From Bradyrhizobiaceae bacterium (GTDB taxonomy: Bacteria; Pseudomonadota; Alphaproteobacteria; Rhizobiales; Xanthobacteraceae): a DNA stretch of 64,000 nucleotides. This document shows, one piece after another, positions 41,707 through 51,584 of this stretch. The notes under the pieces were generated by a model. That model was given only the letters and a program-made list of their open reading frames with translations. It searched no databases and was not told the DNA's origin. How positions within the stretch are numbered: the first letter of the stretch is position 1; each line of letters opens with the position of its first letter. A program made the position numbers and the translations under genes. The stretch spans positions 57,510 through 121,509 of the forward strand of contig RXJC01000071.1 of the NCBI GenBank assembly GCA_003963435.1, in the 5' to 3' direction.

Positions 41707-42558
41707 CTACGGAGTTGGCAAATCCAATATTACGTTGTCGATCAACCGGGTCGAGCCGACGTAAGCTGCCGCACAGAGCGCCGCGGAGCACCGAAGCGGA
41801 CTCTCAGCAGTCTTGAGCGTATCACCGTCGACAAGTTCAAGATACTGCAGTCGGTCAACTGCCTCTAAATGCCCCTTGGCGATCGCAATCAGCTTTTCCA
41901 CGTTGCGCTCTCCTGAGCGAAACGCATCAGCCGCGGCGAATAGTCCACGACTGATGGCAAGGGCCCGCCGACGTTCTTCCTCACTGAGATACCTGTTGCG
42001 ACTGCTCATCGCGAGCCCGTCCGGTTCGCGAACGGTTGGTACGGTGGCGACCTCGATCGGAAGATTGAGGTCAATTGCCATCCGACGCACGACCGCGCAT
42101 TGCTGAAAGTCCTTCTGTCCAAAAAACACGACGTCCGGCTGCACCATGTTGAACAGCTTGCAGACTACGGTCGCAACACCGCGAAAATGTCCAGACCTGA
42201 ACGCTCCGCACAGTGGTTTCGCGAGTTCGCCGGGTTCAACGAAGGTCTCAAATTGAGTCGGATAGACTTCCTGAGCATCCGGCGCAAACAGGATCGCAAC
42301 ACCAGCATCGCGGCACAGTTTCTCATCACGCAGGAAGTCACGCGGATATGTGCTGAGATCCTCGTTTGGTCCAAACTGAGTGGGGTTGACGAAGATGCTA
42401 ACGACGGTGACCTCGCATTGCGCCCGGCTCGCCACGATCAGCGCCAGGTGGCCATCGTGGAGATAGCCCATCGTCGGCACGAATCCGACCCGTTGATCGG
42501 CGCTGCCAGCCTTTGCGAGAGTGCGGCGAAGCTCAGCGACCGTCGTGATTGTTTGCAT
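41707..42558 (-). CDS. panC: Pantothenate synthetase
   Basis: PanC joins pantoate and beta-alanine, with ATP, to give pantothenate, in the cytoplasm. The 283-residue protein shows the family signatures: FVPTMGYLHDGHLALI (the HIGH-like nucleotide site), FVNPTQFGPNEDLSTYPRDF, VFFGQKDFQQCAVVRRM and GLAMSSRNRYLS (the KMSKS-like loop). Length is normal. It follows panB by 13 bases on the same strand, so panD, panB and panC form one operon that makes pantothenate from 2-ketoisovalerate and aspartate. Confidence 0.95.
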   Translation of the reverse strand: MQTITTVAELRRTLAKAGSADQRVGFVPTMGYLHDGHLALIVASRAQCEVTVVSIFVNPTQFGPNEDLSTYPRDFLRDEKLCRDAGVAILFAPDAQEVYPTQFETFVEPGELAKPLCGAFRSGHFRGVATVVCKLFNMVQPDVVFFGQKDFQQCAVVRRMAIDLNLPIEVATVPTVREPDGLAMSSRNRYLSEEERRRALAISRGLFAAADAFRSGERNVEKLIAIAKGHLEAVDRLQYLELVDGDTLKTAESPLRCSAALCAAAYVGSTRLIDNVILDLPTP

Positions 42559-42571
42559 GTCGAGCTCTACA

Positions 42572-43444
42572 TCAGGTTAGGTTGGACGGCGCCCAGTTGG
42601 CGATTGCCTCGCCGAGGCCTTCAGGAAGACGATAGGACTCTTGGTGTCCCGGGAACGCACCACTGCGAACATCTGTCGCCCAGCGCGAAAGCGCATCGTG
42701 CAACAACTGGAAACCTTCCACATAGGCGCGAACGAACTTTGGCCGATGACCTTCGGTCAGGCCCAGCACATCGTGAAACACGAGGACCTGCCCTGAACAG
42801 TCCGGACCGGCGCCGATTCCAATCGTCGGTATCGTCAAGGAAGAGGTGGCACGAGCAGCAAGCTCAGCCGGAATGCCCTCCAACACCAAAGCGAAACAGC
42901 CGGCTTCTTGCAGACGGTGGGCGTCATCGAGCAGACGCAGCGCTGCATCCGCTTTCCGGCCCTGCACCTTGAAGCCCCCCATGACATTAATGCTCTGTGG
43001 GGTAAGACCCAGATGGCCCATCACCGGAATCTCGCAATCGACCAACGCACGTACCATCTCGATACGTTTGTCCCCGCCCTCGAGCTTCACCGCGGCTGCA
43101 CCTCGCTGCAGGAATCCGCCGGCATTGCGTATGGTTTCCTCGACGCTGAGGTGAAAGCTGAGAAACGGCATATCGGCGACGAGCAGAGCACGAGGCTTGG
43201 TGCGTGCAACAGCCTCCAGGTGATGGTTCATCATCGCCACGCTGACGGGCAGCGTGTTTTCAAATCCGAGACAAACATTGCCGACACTGTCACCGACGAG
43301 GATGATATCGACCACGGGATCCGCGATACGTGCCGCAACCGCGTCGTAGGCGGTGCTCACGACGAGGCGCCTCCCCTCCTCCTTCCACCGCTGCAGGATG
43401 GGAATCGTAACGCGCTCAACCGGCTGCTCCGAAACGTGGCTCAT
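42572..43444 (-). CDS. panB: 3-methyl-2-oxobutanoate hydroxymethyltransferase
   Basis: PanB transfers a hydroxymethyl group from methylenetetrahydrofolate to 2-ketoisovalerate, the first committed step to pantothenate. The 290-residue protein has VVSTAYDAVAARIADPVVDI then ILVGDSVGN (metal-binding Asp), the DMPFLSFH segment, VKLEGGDKRIEMV, GHLGLTPQSINVMGGFKVQG and TIGIGAGPDCSGQVLVFHD. All key segments are intact. It is the middle gene of panD-panB-panC (25 bases after panD). Placement of pan genes on a repABC replicon is known from Rhizobium etli. Confidence 0.95.
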   Translation of the reverse strand: MSHVSEQPVERVTIPILQRWKEEGRRLVVSTAYDAVAARIADPVVDIILVGDSVGNVCLGFENTLPVSVAMMNHHLEAVARTKPRALLVADMPFLSFHLSVEETIRNAGGFLQRGAAAVKLEGGDKRIEMVRALVDCEIPVMGHLGLTPQSINVMGGFKVQGRKADAALRLLDDAHRLQEAGCFALVLEGIPAELAARATSSLTIPTIGIGAGPDCSGQVLVFHDVLGLTEGHRPKFVRAYVEGFQLLHDALSRWATDVRSGAFPGHQESYRLPEGLGEAIANWAPSNLT

Positions 43445-43469
43445 TTTAGATACCCATCCGTCGACGACC

Positions 43470-43925
43470 TCAGTTCGATTCTGCAGTCCGAAGCGGCACG
43501 GCTTTGATGTCGCCCAACTCGCCGATTATCTCGAAGCCATAGCGACCCGCTGCGTCCGAAGTGACCGAGTATGTGAGGCGATCAGCAATCTGGTTGCTGC
43601 GATCGAAAGTGAGAATCCTCGGCCTCAATTCTACAATTCGCCGGTCGTCCAGGTATGACGAACTGCAGATGATCAGTTGGTCGCCAACCTGGCAGGTGCG
43701 CGCAGCGGCGCCGTTGAGGACACAGCAACGCGAACCGCGCGCGCCGAAAATGACATAAGTCGAGATGCGTGCCCCCGAGTTCTTGTTCCAAATCTCCACG
43801 AACTCCATCGGCAGGATGCCGGCTTCATGGCAGTGATCCGGATCGAGGGTGATTGACCCATGATAGTGAAGATTGGCCTCCGTAACATGGATGCCATGCA
43901 GCTTGGCAGCGAGTACTTTTCGCAT
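43470..43925 (-). CDS. panD: Aspartate 1-decarboxylase precursor
   Basis: PanD makes beta-alanine from aspartate, using a pyruvoyl group formed by self-cleavage. The start at 43925 (MRKVLAAKLHGIHVTEANLH) follows GAGAGGAACTTTCAGG; the track start 18 codons earlier is not family-like. The processing site is visible as LHYHGSITLD (cleavage between Gly and Ser). The TYVIFGARGS region and VLNGAAARTCQVGDQLII with the NGAAAR active-site segment follow. At 151 residues it is longer than the usual 115-140, because of a C-terminal extension. It is the first gene of the pan operon; no PanZ-type maturation factor is seen. Confidence 0.92.
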   Translation of the reverse strand: MRKVLAAKLHGIHVTEANLHYHGSITLDPDHCHEAGILPMEFVEIWNKNSGARISTYVIFGARGSRCCVLNGAAARTCQVGDQLIICSSSYLDDRRIVELRPRILTFDRSNQIADRLTYSVTSDAAGRYGFEIIGELGDIKAVPLRTAESN

Positions 43926-44120
43926 CCTGAAAGTTCCTCTCAGTCTCCACACATCCTCGGAGCTGCGCCTTCTATGCAAGTCGAAAGAAAACAGTCAAAG
44001 GGAGGACGAAAAAAGAAATATACATCCCCAAAATAGCTGGCCAACGCATCAAAACATCCAATGGTCGCGCGATCATGAGACGAGAACCTGTGGCCGCTAT
44101 TTGGTCGTGCGGACAGGCGC

Positions 44121-45410
44121 TCACGTATGCCCGGTCCATTCCGGCCTCCACAGCGCGTCGGCAGCATCGTTTATTGCGGCGTAGATTTCGTTGAGGTCCG
44201 CCGCCGTGACGCTATAGGGCGGCATAACGTAGATCGTATTGCCAAGCGGGCGCAGTAGCAGACGACGATCGTTGAAGAACGCCTGAAGCTTCGGACCGAT
44301 ATTCGCGAGGTAGCCCTCGTCGCGCACTTTCAGCTCAAGTGCCGTGATGGTACCCATCCGACGGACATTCCTGAAGCGTGCGTCCGCACGAAATGGCTCG
44401 ATTTGCTTCTCCTGCATTGCAGCGACGGATGCCAAACGCGCGTAAGTCTCTTGATTGCGCCAGAGACTGAGGTTCGCCTTTGCAGCCGCGCACGCGACCG
44501 GGTTTGCCGTGTAAGAACTAGAGTGGAAGAAGGTGCGCGTACGGTCTTTCGAATAGTGCGCGTCGAAAATATCCGCGCGGCAGAGTGTCACCGCGAGCGG
44601 AAGCGCCCCTCCCGTGAGGCCTTTGGAATAGCAGACGATATCGGGCGTGACATCCGCCTGCTCGCACGCGAATAACGTTCCGGTGCGGCCCCAGCCCGTC
44701 ATGACCTCGTCGGCAATGAACAGCACGTCCGAGGCCTCGCAGATCCGCTTCATCTCTCTGAGCACCCAGGTTGGGTACATCAGCATCCCGCCCGCCCCCA
44801 ATATGAGAGGCTCCACAATAAATGCGGCTGGAATTTCGTTTCGACATGCAGACTCGAGCGCATCGAGCGTCGCCTGCTCAAGGCCTTTCGCAGGGAACGG
44901 GATTGACGTAACATCGAACAGCAGGGGCCCGTACGCCGCGTTTAACACGCCTCGGGCACCGACAGACATCGCCCCAATCGTGTCGCCGTGATAGGAGTGC
45001 TGCATCACGACAATGCGTATTCGCTGCCTGCCGATATTATGCCAATAGCCGAGTGCCATTTTTAAGGCCACTTCCACGCTGGCTGAGCCGCTGTCGGAGA
45101 AGAAGACATAATCGAGGCCACGGGGTGCGAGTTTCAAGAGTAGCGCCGCAACCTCCTCGGCCGGCTCGTGGGTGTAGCCGGCAAAGATGATCTGGTTGAG
45201 CTTGCCTGCCTGTTCCTGAATGGCGCTCACAATATGTGGATGGCAATGACCATGCGTCACGACCCACCAGGATGAGATTGCATCTATGATACGACGACCA
45301 TCCGCGGTATGGAGATAGGCACCATCACCACGCACAATCCTTGTCATCTGGTCCTGAAGAGCGTGCTGCGTGAATGGATGCCAGATTGGCGACTGTCTCT
45401 TTGGCATCAT
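44121..45410 (-). CDS. bioA: Adenosylmethionine-8-amino-7-oxononanoate aminotransferase
   Basis: BioA converts KAPA to DAPA in biotin synthesis, using S-adenosylmethionine as amino donor and pyridoxal phosphate as cofactor. The 429-residue protein has [29 protein letters not shown], the PLP-site region [20 protein letters not shown], and the cofactor lysine in [20 protein letters not shown]. These WWxxxHGH and substrate-side features separate BioA from other class III aminotransferases. ATG 45410 overlaps the bioD stop (ATGA). It is the last gene of bioB-bioF-bioD-bioA. Confidence 0.95.
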   Translation of the reverse strand: MMPKRQSPIWHPFTQHALQDQMTRIVRGDGAYLHTADGRRIIDAISSWWVVTHGHCHPHIVSAIQEQAGKLNQIIFAGYTHEPAEEVAALLLKLAPRGLDYVFFSDSGSASVEVALKMALGYWHNIGRQRIRIVVMQHSYHGDTIGAMSVGARGVLNAAYGPLLFDVTSIPFPAKGLEQATLDALESACRNEIPAAFIVEPLILGAGGMLMYPTWVLREMKRICEASDVLFIADEVMTGWGRTGTLFACEQADVTPDIVCYSKGLTGGALPLAVTLCRADIFDAHYSKDRTRTFFHSSSYTANPVACAAAKANLSLWRNQETYARLASVAAMQEKQIEPFRADARFRNVRRMGTITALELKVRDEGYLANIGPKLQAFFNDRRLLLRPLGNTIYVMPPYSVTAADLNEIYAAINDAADALWRPEWTGHT

Positions 45411-46039
45411 GGTTTGAAATCATCAGCATGGAAGGCGGTTTTGAATGCGGCTTGCAGCGTTCCTGGCGTGAGAGGAGAAAGCCACGGCAATCGCCCCAAC
45501 CAACGCACCCGCCCGATCTCGCAAATTGCGCTCTCAGTCTCGGAATTTCTTTCGCCAATGAATGCAATCCCAAGAACGTCGATCTGGCGCTTTCGCAGGG
45601 CCTCTATCGACAGCAGCGAGTGATTGATTGTACCCAATGCTGTCCTCGCGCAAAGCACGATGGGAAGCCGCCATCGCTCGAAGACGTCAATATAGAGAGT
45701 GTTGCCAATCAGCGGCACCATCAGCCCGCCGGCTCCCTCGATCACGAGTGGCCGCTCCCCCGTGTCTGGCGATCGAAGCGAATCCGCGTCGATGCGAACT
45801 CCGTCAATTTCGGCGGAATGATGCGGCGAAGCAGGCGTTCGAAGGCGGTAAAGCTCCGGCACGATACGATCGACGGAGAGACCGCCAAGCCGCGCGACGA
45901 GCTCTGTATCGGTCTCTCCTTCGAGACCGGCTTGGATCGGTTTCCAATAGTTCGCGCCGAGGAGATTGGCGAGGCCGGCGCAAAAGACGGTCTTGCCAAT
46001 GCCGGTATCTGTGCCAGTCACCACGATGCGCTTACTCAT
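45407..46039 (-). CDS. bioD: Dethiobiotin synthetase
   Basis: BioD closes the ureido ring of DAPA with CO2 and ATP to give dethiobiotin. The 210-residue protein starts [20 protein letters not shown], a P-loop typical of BioD (GTDTxxGKT), and has YWKPIQAG and [12 protein letters not shown]. The start at 46039 overlaps the bioF stop (ATGA); the track start five codons earlier is less likely. Both ends overlap neighbours by four bases, so translation through bioF-bioD-bioA is coupled. Confidence 0.95.
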   Translation of the reverse strand: MSKRIVVTGTDTGIGKTVFCAGLANLLGANYWKPIQAGLEGETDTELVARLGGLSVDRIVPELYRLRTPASPHHSAEIDGVRIDADSLRSPDTGERPLVIEGAGGLMVPLIGNTLYIDVFERWRLPIVLCARTALGTINHSLLSIEALRKRQIDVLGIAFIGERNSETESAICEIGRVRWLGRLPWLSPLTPGTLQAAFKTAFHADDFKP

Positions 46040-47190
46040 CGCGGATCGCCCCAAGTCTCTTCGACTAACGCATCAAGCATGTCGCATACATCATCTTCGC
46101 TGACGTTAAGCGTCAGCGAAATTCGCAACCGTGCCGTCCCTGCCGGCACGGTCGGCGGCCGTATCCCACGGATGTCAAAACCGCGAGCCTGCAGCGCAGA
46201 GGCGAGCCGCATGGCACGCGCATTGTCGCCGACAATGTAAGGAACAATCTGTGAATTCGAGGGACTTGAGCGGCCGCGCAGGTCGATCTCACGATGTGCG
46301 AATGCGACCAGATTGGCCAGGCGTTGCTGCCGCTCGGGCTCCTCCTGCAGGATCAGGAGCGCCTCCTGCACGGCAACCGCCATCAATGGTGAGGGCGCGG
46401 TGGCGAAGATGAACGGACGGCAGCGATTGACCATGAAGTCGCGCAGCACGGTGGACGCAGTGACGAGCGCGCCGGCAGCGCCGAGCGCCTTGCCGCAGGT
46501 ATGAACGACCAGGAGATTTTCGCGCCCCTCATAGGTCGCGGTGAGCCCTCGTCCCTGCTCGCCGTAGACGCCTGTGGCATGAGCTTCATCCACCATCAGG
46601 AACGCATCATGCCTGTCGGCTATTGCGACAAGCTCCTTGAGCGGTGCGAAATCGCCGTCCATGCTGTACAGGCTTTCGGCTACGATCCAGACGCGGCCCG
46701 TTCCGCCCTTCGCGCGCCAGTCGCGGATTGTGTTTTCGACCGACGTCGGATCGTTGTGAACGCTTTCGCGAAATTCGGCTCGTCCGGCCCGTGCGCCTTC
46801 GTGAATACTCGCGTGCACGAGAGAATCGAGAACCAGCAGATCGCCCCGTTGCGGCAGCGTCGTCAGGAGGGCGAAATTTGCGACATATCCGCCGCTGAAA
46901 AACAGCGCCGTCTCCGCTCCGAAAAAGCGTGCGGCCTCTGCTTCGAGCCGTTCGTGCTCGTCGCAGTTGCCGCGCAGAAGCCTTGACCCACCGGCCCCGA
47001 TCGGACTGCCGGCTTCCAGCGCCGCCGCCACAGCCTTCTTCATGCGCGGCGCGCTCGCCAGCGCGAGATAGTCGTTCGATCCAAAATCGATGCCGGAGCG
47101 GGGCGCGAGGCGCCGCAGCCGATCCTGCTCGTTCAGGGCGCGCAATGCGGCGCCATAAGTGGCCACCTTGTCCGTGCGTATTGAAGTCAT
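46036..47190 (-). CDS. bioF: 8-amino-7-oxononanoate synthase
   Basis: BioF condenses pimeloyl-thioester with alanine to form KAPA, using pyridoxal phosphate. The start at 47190 ([20 protein letters not shown]) gives 384 residues, the normal length; the track start is 20 codons too long. Family segments are [57 protein letters not shown] and the PLP lysine in [17 protein letters not shown]. It lies 123 bases downstream of bioB and overlaps bioD. Confidence 0.95.
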   Translation of the reverse strand: MTSIRTDKVATYGAALRALNEQDRLRRLAPRSGIDFGSNDYLALASAPRMKKAVAAALEAGSPIGAGGSRLLRGNCDEHERLEAEAARFFGAETALFFSGGYVANFALLTTLPQRGDLLVLDSLVHASIHEGARAGRAEFRESVHNDPTSVENTIRDWRAKGGTGRVWIVAESLYSMDGDFAPLKELVAIADRHDAFLMVDEAHATGVYGEQGRGLTATYEGRENLLVVHTCGKALGAAGALVTASTVLRDFMVNRCRPFIFATAPSPLMAVAVQEALLILQEEPERQQRLANLVAFAHREIDLRGRSSPSNSQIVPYIVGDNARAMRLASALQARGFDIRGIRPPTVPAGTARLRISLTLNVSEDDVCDMLDALVEETWGDPR

Positions 47191-47313
47191 CAATTGATCC
47201 CGTGTGCAGAGGGGGTGTTCGTGCAAGTCATTCGGGCAGCGGCCAATCACGAAGCCCTGCGTGTTCCCGACATTTCAAGATTCTCCCGGGGACCGCGGAG
47301 GCGGGGTTTGGCC

Positions 47314-48375
47314 TCAACCGCTCTGAACGTTATCGTGAGCCGGCGCGGGTTGGCCGGTGACCGGTCGCGCCTGGTCGAGATTGGATTTGATGCCGAGCCG
47401 CCCGAGCAGCTCCGCATCGAGGTCGCGCTGCGGGTTTCGCGTCGTGAGAAGCACGTCGCCGATGAAGATCGAATTGGCGCCAGCGAGAAAGCACAGCGCC
47501 TGCAATTCGTCGGTCATGTATTGCCGCCCGGCGGACAGCCGCACCACGCTTTGTGGCATCATGATGCGGGCGATCGCGACAAGCCGCGCGAGACTGATCG
47601 GATCCGGCCGCTCCGCGGTGTCGTTGACCGGCACGCCCTTGACCTCGTTCCAGAGGTTGATCGGGACGCTTTCCGGATGGCTCGGAAGATTGGCGAGCAG
47701 CACCAGCATGCCGAGCCGGTCCGCGACGCCCTCTCCCATACCGATGATGCCGCCGCAGCAGACCTTGATGCCCGCCGCGCGCACCCGGGCGAGCGTGTCG
47801 ATGCGATCCTGCAAGGTCCGGGTGGTGATTATCTGGCCGTAGAATTCAGGCGAGGTGTCGACATTGTGGTTGTAGAAATCGAGGCCGGCCTCGCGCAAGC
47901 GCTGCGCCTGCTGAGCCGTCAGCATGCCGAGTGTCACGCAGGTCTCCATTCCGAGGCCCTTCACGGCGCTGACCATCTCGCAGACCTGATCGAGGTCGCG
48001 GTCCCTTGGACTGCGCCACGCCGCTGCCATGCAGAAGCGCGCCGCGCCGGCCGCTTTCGCGCGCTCGGCAGTGGCGATCACATCCGCCTTGTCCATCAGC
48101 CGCGTCGCCTTCAGCCCCGTGTCATAATGCGCGCTCTGAGAGCAATAGCCGCAATCCTCGGGACACCCGCCGGTCTTGATGCTGAGGAGGCTCGCGGTCT
48201 CCACGTGATTAGGATCGAAGTGGCGGCGGTGAACGGCCTGGGCACGGAATAACAAGTCGGAAAACGGCGAGTTGTACAGTGCCTGCGCCTCCGCACGGGT
48301 CCAGTCATGGCGGACAGGTTCGATGTCGCAGCCGTCGTTCGGTTTTGCTTCCATGCCATAGACCCTCTGAGCCAT
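47314..48375 (-). CDS. bioB: Biotin synthase (radical SAM)
   Basis: BioB inserts sulfur into dethiobiotin. I chose ATG 48375 ([17 protein letters not shown]) because GAGGAAAG lies directly upstream; this gives 353 residues. The radical SAM cluster motif [11 protein letters not shown] is intact, as are [20 protein letters not shown], the [12 protein letters not shown] segment with its cluster ligand surroundings, and [10 protein letters not shown]. It heads the biotin operon, with BioR-type boxes 23-51 bases upstream and the divergent bioR gene beyond them. A C-terminal stretch after residue 330 is variable. Confidence 0.95.
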   Translation of the reverse strand: MAQRVYGMEAKPNDGCDIEPVRHDWTRAEAQALYNSPFSDLLFRAQAVHRRHFDPNHVETASLLSIKTGGCPEDCGYCSQSAHYDTGLKATRLMDKADVIATAERAKAAGAARFCMAAAWRSPRDRDLDQVCEMVSAVKGLGMETCVTLGMLTAQQAQRLREAGLDFYNHNVDTSPEFYGQIITTRTLQDRIDTLARVRAAGIKVCCGGIIGMGEGVADRLGMLVLLANLPSHPESVPINLWNEVKGVPVNDTAERPDPISLARLVAIARIMMPQSVVRLSAGRQYMTDELQALCFLAGANSIFIGDVLLTTRNPQRDLDAELLGRLGIKSNLDQARPVTGQPAPAHDNVQSG

Positions 48376-48397
48376 AAGTCTTTCCTCAGTGCGCATC

Positions 48398-48426
48398 TCA
48401 TAGATAATCATATTGATTATCTATAA
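48398..48426. promoter_or_regulatory. BioR operator pair in front of bioB
   Basis: TTATCTATAA at 48417-48426 is the exact complement of the known BioR box TTATAGATAA. TCATAGATAA at 48398-48407 is a second copy with one mismatch. They lie 23-51 bases upstream of the bioB start, where a bound repressor would block transcription. Confidence 0.8.
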
Positions 48427-48481
48427 TTATTCTGCCATGGATCATGCTAGCGGACGTCGCGTGTCAGCGCATCCGATTTTG

Positions 48482-48500
48482 CGATAGATAATCTATGATA
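48482..48500. promoter_or_regulatory. BioR-like operator at the bioR start
   Basis: CGATAGATAATCTATGATA contains a BioR-like half (ATAGATAA) and its inverted partner, and overlaps the first codons of bioR. This suggests autorepression, as known for BioR in Agrobacterium and Brucella. Confidence 0.6.
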
Positions 48501-49133
48501 ATGGAGAACGAGAACACGACGACCGCGCAACGCATTGCCCAGTCAATCGGGGAGCGCATCATCAGCGGCGCACTAGAGCCAGACGCACCGCTCCGGCAGG
48601 ACCATCTCGCGAGAGAATTCAACTCGAGCCACGTCCCTGTGCGGGAAGCTTTTCGGCAATTGGAGGCGCAACATCTCGTTCGGGCCGTGCCCCGCCGCGG
48701 CGTGCGCGTTGCGCCGCTTGACGCCAGCTCGGTGAAGGAGATCGCCGAGATGCGCGCAGCGTTGGAAGTGGTCGCGTTGCGCAATGCCGCGCCGAAGCTC
48801 ACGTCGGCTCATCTGGCGCGGATTGAGCTGGCCCTGATCGAAGCAGACAATGCCGAGACGATTCAGGAGTTCGAGGTCACCAATCGCACGTTTCACCACG
48901 CCCTGGTGGCACCCTGCGCAATGCCGCGACTCCTCGCCTGCCTCGATGGACTGCAGCTCGCAAATTCGCGTCTGGTGTTCGCGATGGCGCGCAGTGCCGG
49001 ATGGCGACCGCGCTCCAATCAGGATCACCGCTTGATCCTGCAAGCGTTACGATCGCGCAACATCGATCAGGCCTGCGGTCTGCTCGCGCGCCACATTCAA
49101 ACCATTGAGCGCCTCGCCTTCCCCGCGTCATGA
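48495..49133 (+). CDS. bioR: BioR-type GntR-family biotin regulator
   Basis: The 212-residue protein has an N-terminal winged helix (QRIAQSIGERIISGALEPDA, then LAREFNSSHVPVREAFRQLEAQHLV). A C-terminal FadR-type (FCD) helical domain follows (EIAEMRAALEVVALRNAAPK and TFHHALVAPCAMPRLLACLD), the domain that binds small ligands in this family. It is divergent from bioB with BioR boxes between the genes, which identifies it as the biotin repressor of alphaproteobacteria. Start is ATG 48495 or 48501; both lie in the operator. Confidence 0.9.
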   Translation: MIMENENTTTAQRIAQSIGERIISGALEPDAPLRQDHLAREFNSSHVPVREAFRQLEAQHLVRAVPRRGVRVAPLDASSVKEIAEMRAALEVVALRNAAPKLTSAHLARIELALIEADNAETIQEFEVTNRTFHHALVAPCAMPRLLACLDGLQLANSRLVFAMARSAGWRPRSNQDHRLILQALRSRNIDQACGLLARHIQTIERLAFPAS

Positions 49134-49235
49134 TGAGGAACAACAATCGCACGGCACCATGCGGCGTCCGTCGCTGGTGTGATACCAAGATAGCCCTGCG
49201 ATCAGCCTTTCATCTCACACGAGCCATAGCCAGCC

Positions 49236-49535
49236 ATGATCCGCCACATCGTCTTATTCACCGCCAAGGACAAGACCGACATCGACCGGATCGTCGATGG
49301 CCTCTCGGTTCTTACCGCCATCCCACATGCACGCCGACTCGAGATCGCGCGCAACCGCAAGACCGACCAGCTCGGCAATGACATCGACGTCGTCGTTTAC
49401 GGTGAATTCGAGAATGATGCTGAGCTCGCCGCCTACAAGGCGCACGATCTCTACAAGGAATCGATCAAGCGGGTACGACCACTGCGGGAACTTCGGTTCG
49501 CGGCCGACTATAATTTGGCGGATGTCGGCCCGTAA
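49236..49535 (+). CDS. Dabb (stress-responsive A/B barrel) domain protein
   Basis: The 99-residue protein (MIRHIVLFTAKDKTDIDRIV) matches the Dabb ferredoxin-like dimeric barrel. IRHIVLF opens the first strand, and YGEFENDAELAAYKAHDLYKESIKRVRPLRE is the conserved helix-strand part. Such proteins occur near folate or chorismate genes and some bind or shape small aromatic molecules; no catalytic claim is made. It lies five bases before pabB and is likely co-transcribed with it. Confidence 0.8.
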   Translation: MIRHIVLFTAKDKTDIDRIVDGLSVLTAIPHARRLEIARNRKTDQLGNDIDVVVYGEFENDAELAAYKAHDLYKESIKRVRPLRELRFAADYNLADVGP

Positions 49536-49540
49536 GTCTT

Positions 49541-50935
49541 ATGCATATCCGCGAATTGCCCTGGATCGAGCCGGTCACGGCGATGCGACGTCTCGCACAT
49601 CGGCCGCACCTCACGTTTCTCGACAGCGCAGCAAAACACGAATTACTTGGACGCTACTCATATCTGGCCTGCGATCCCTTCAGCAGCTACGTAGTCGCGG
49701 ACGGGCGCGCGAGCTGCAACGGCGAGCCTCTCGAAGGCGATCCATGGCACGCCCTTCGCGCGCTCCTTGCTAGCTACCCGCAACACTATCGCCCCGATTT
49801 CCCCCCGTTCCAAGGCGGCGTGGCCGGCTTCTTTTCCTACGATCTGAACAGGACCCTGGAACGGCTGCCACCGCCGGCAGCGCAGGGACAAGGATTTCCA
49901 CAATCGATTCTACATTTCTACGACGTGGTCCTCGCCTACGACCATCGCGATCAAAAATGCTGGATCCTTTCGACCGGATGGCCCGAGCAGGACCCCACAC
50001 GTCGCAGCAAACGCGCTGGCCATCGCGCCGATGAGTTTGCGGCGCTGCTTGCAGGCCCAAGTTCTCCACAGAACCGCTCCCATACCGCAGCGAGCTCATG
50101 GCATTCGAACTTCAGCCGCGATAGCTATGTCGCGGCCGTGCAGCAGGTCATGGACTTGATCCTGGCCGGAGATATTTTCCAAGCCAACATCGCGCAACGC
50201 TTCAGCACCAGGCTGTCGAGCCCGTTTGATCCGCTCGCCTTCTACTGTCGGCTACGGGCATTGAACCCGGCGCCCTTTGCCGCCCTTCTGCGTTACGGCA
50301 AGTTGACCATTGCATCGAGCTCGCCGGAACGATTCCTCAGACTCGATGGGCAACAGGTTGAAACGCGCCCGATCAAGGGCACGATCAGGCGTTCCGGCGA
50401 TCCGCAGGAAGATCGGCAACGCGCTGAATTGCTGCTTGCAAGCGAGAAGGACCGCGCCGAAAACGTGATGATCGTCGACCTCCTCCGAAATGACCTGTCA
50501 CGCGTTTGCACCGCGCACTCCGTGAAGGTTCCCGTTCTGTGCGGCCTTGAATCTTATGCTTCTGTGCACCACCTGGTTTCGGTCGTCACCGGCAAACTCG
50601 CAGCTGATCACGATGCCGTCACCCTGCTGCGCTCCTGCTTTCCTGGCGGCTCGGTCACCGGGGCGCCGAAGGTGCGGTCGATGGAAATCATCGCCGACAT
50701 CGAACGTGTTGCGCGTGAGGTCTATTGCGGGGCCATCGGCTTCATCAGTTTCAACGGGCAGATGGATACAAATATTGCGATCAGGACCGTCACGATCGAC
50801 GATGACCTTGCGGTTTTTCATGCCGGTGGCGGCATCACGGCGATGTCGGAGCCAAGCGCTGAATACGAGGAGACACTCGCAAAGGCGCAACGCATCTTTG
50901 ACGCATTTCGCGCAGAGACGAAGGGTGCGTCATGA
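49541..50935 (+). CDS. pabB: Aminodeoxychorismate synthase component I
   Basis: PabB makes 4-amino-4-deoxychorismate from chorismate and ammonia, en route to p-aminobenzoate and folate. The 464-residue protein has the chorismate-binding domain with SSSPERFLRLDGQQVETRPIKGT; the PIKGT lysine is diagnostic of PabB, where anthranilate synthase has PIAGT. ENVMIVDLLRNDLSRV, GSVTGAPKVRSMEII and CGAIGFISFNG are also present. The N-terminal half (VAGFFSYDLNRTLERL) fits the family. Its stop overlaps pabA (ATGA), so the two subunits are produced together. Confidence 0.92.
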   Translation: MHIRELPWIEPVTAMRRLAHRPHLTFLDSAAKHELLGRYSYLACDPFSSYVVADGRASCNGEPLEGDPWHALRALLASYPQHYRPDFPPFQGGVAGFFSYDLNRTLERLPPPAAQGQGFPQSILHFYDVVLAYDHRDQKCWILSTGWPEQDPTRRSKRAGHRADEFAALLAGPSSPQNRSHTAASSWHSNFSRDSYVAAVQQVMDLILAGDIFQANIAQRFSTRLSSPFDPLAFYCRLRALNPAPFAALLRYGKLTIASSSPERFLRLDGQQVETRPIKGTIRRSGDPQEDRQRAELLLASEKDRAENVMIVDLLRNDLSRVCTAHSVKVPVLCGLESYASVHHLVSVVTGKLAADHDAVTLLRSCFPGGSVTGAPKVRSMEIIADIERVAREVYCGAIGFISFNGQMDTNIAIRTVTIDDDLAVFHAGGGITAMSEPSAEYEETLAKAQRIFDAFRAETKGAS

Positions 50936-51528
50936 TTGCGATCATCGACAACTACGATTCCTTCGTCTTCAATATCGCTCGCTACTTCCGGGAACTCGGG
51001 GAAGCGACGGAGGTGGTCCGGAACGACGCGACCAGCGTTCGCGATCTCGTTCGGCTCCGGCCACGCGCGGTAGTGATCTCGCCGGGGCCGTGCACGCCAA
51101 CGGAGGCTGGGATCTCGACGGCCGTTGTTCGTGAACTCTCCGGCCGGGTCCCGATCCTCGGCATCTGCCTTGGACACCAATGTATCGGAAGCGTTTTCGG
51201 CGGTAGGGTCGCGCGCGCATGTCGCCCCATGCACGGCCAGGCCTCGCACGTTACTCATGATGGCCGAGGGCTGTTCAAGGCACTGCCGTCGCCGCTTCGC
51301 GTTGGGCGCTACCATTCTCTCATTGTGCAGCTCGATGATGCGTCGGGATCTTTGCTGATGGTAACGGCGCGTTCAGACGACGGCGAGATCATGGCAATCG
51401 CACATCGCGATCAACCAACTTATGGCGTGCAATTTCACCCGGAATCGATACTGACTCAGTACGGACCCGCAATATTTTTGAACTTCTTGCGACTTGCTGA
51501 GGCTTCCAATCATTTCGTGCAAACATAA
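50932..51528 (+). CDS. pabA: Aminodeoxychorismate synthase component II (glutamine amidotransferase)
   Basis: PabA releases ammonia from glutamine and channels it to PabB. The 198-residue class I amidotransferase has IDNYDSFVFNIARYFRELG, the oxyanion loop ISPGPCTP, the nucleophile cysteine in PILGICLGHQCIGSVFGG, and the His-Glu pair in YGVQFHPESILTQYG. Related TrpG proteins also have these, but coupling to a PIKGT-type PabB supports PabA. No pabC gene is adjacent. It ends about 120 bases before the convergent relaxase gene. Confidence 0.9.
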   Translation: MIAIIDNYDSFVFNIARYFRELGEATEVVRNDATSVRDLVRLRPRAVVISPGPCTPTEAGISTAVVRELSGRVPILGICLGHQCIGSVFGGRVARACRPMHGQASHVTHDGRGLFKALPSPLRVGRYHSLIVQLDDASGSLLMVTARSDDGEIMAIAHRDQPTYGVQFHPESILTQYGPAIFLNFLRLAEASNHFVQT

Positions 51529-51584
51529 TAGGCTCCCGGACGATGGGCAGATGAATTCGGACCGGGAGCAAAGTCAGCCACGTT

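Noticed and set aside
42100-42972. 290-aa plus-strand ORF across panC/panB
   Set aside because: Antisense shadow of two certain genes.
47194-48252. 352-aa plus-strand ORF opposite bioB
   Set aside because: Antisense shadow; bioB has its radical SAM motif in the minus frame.
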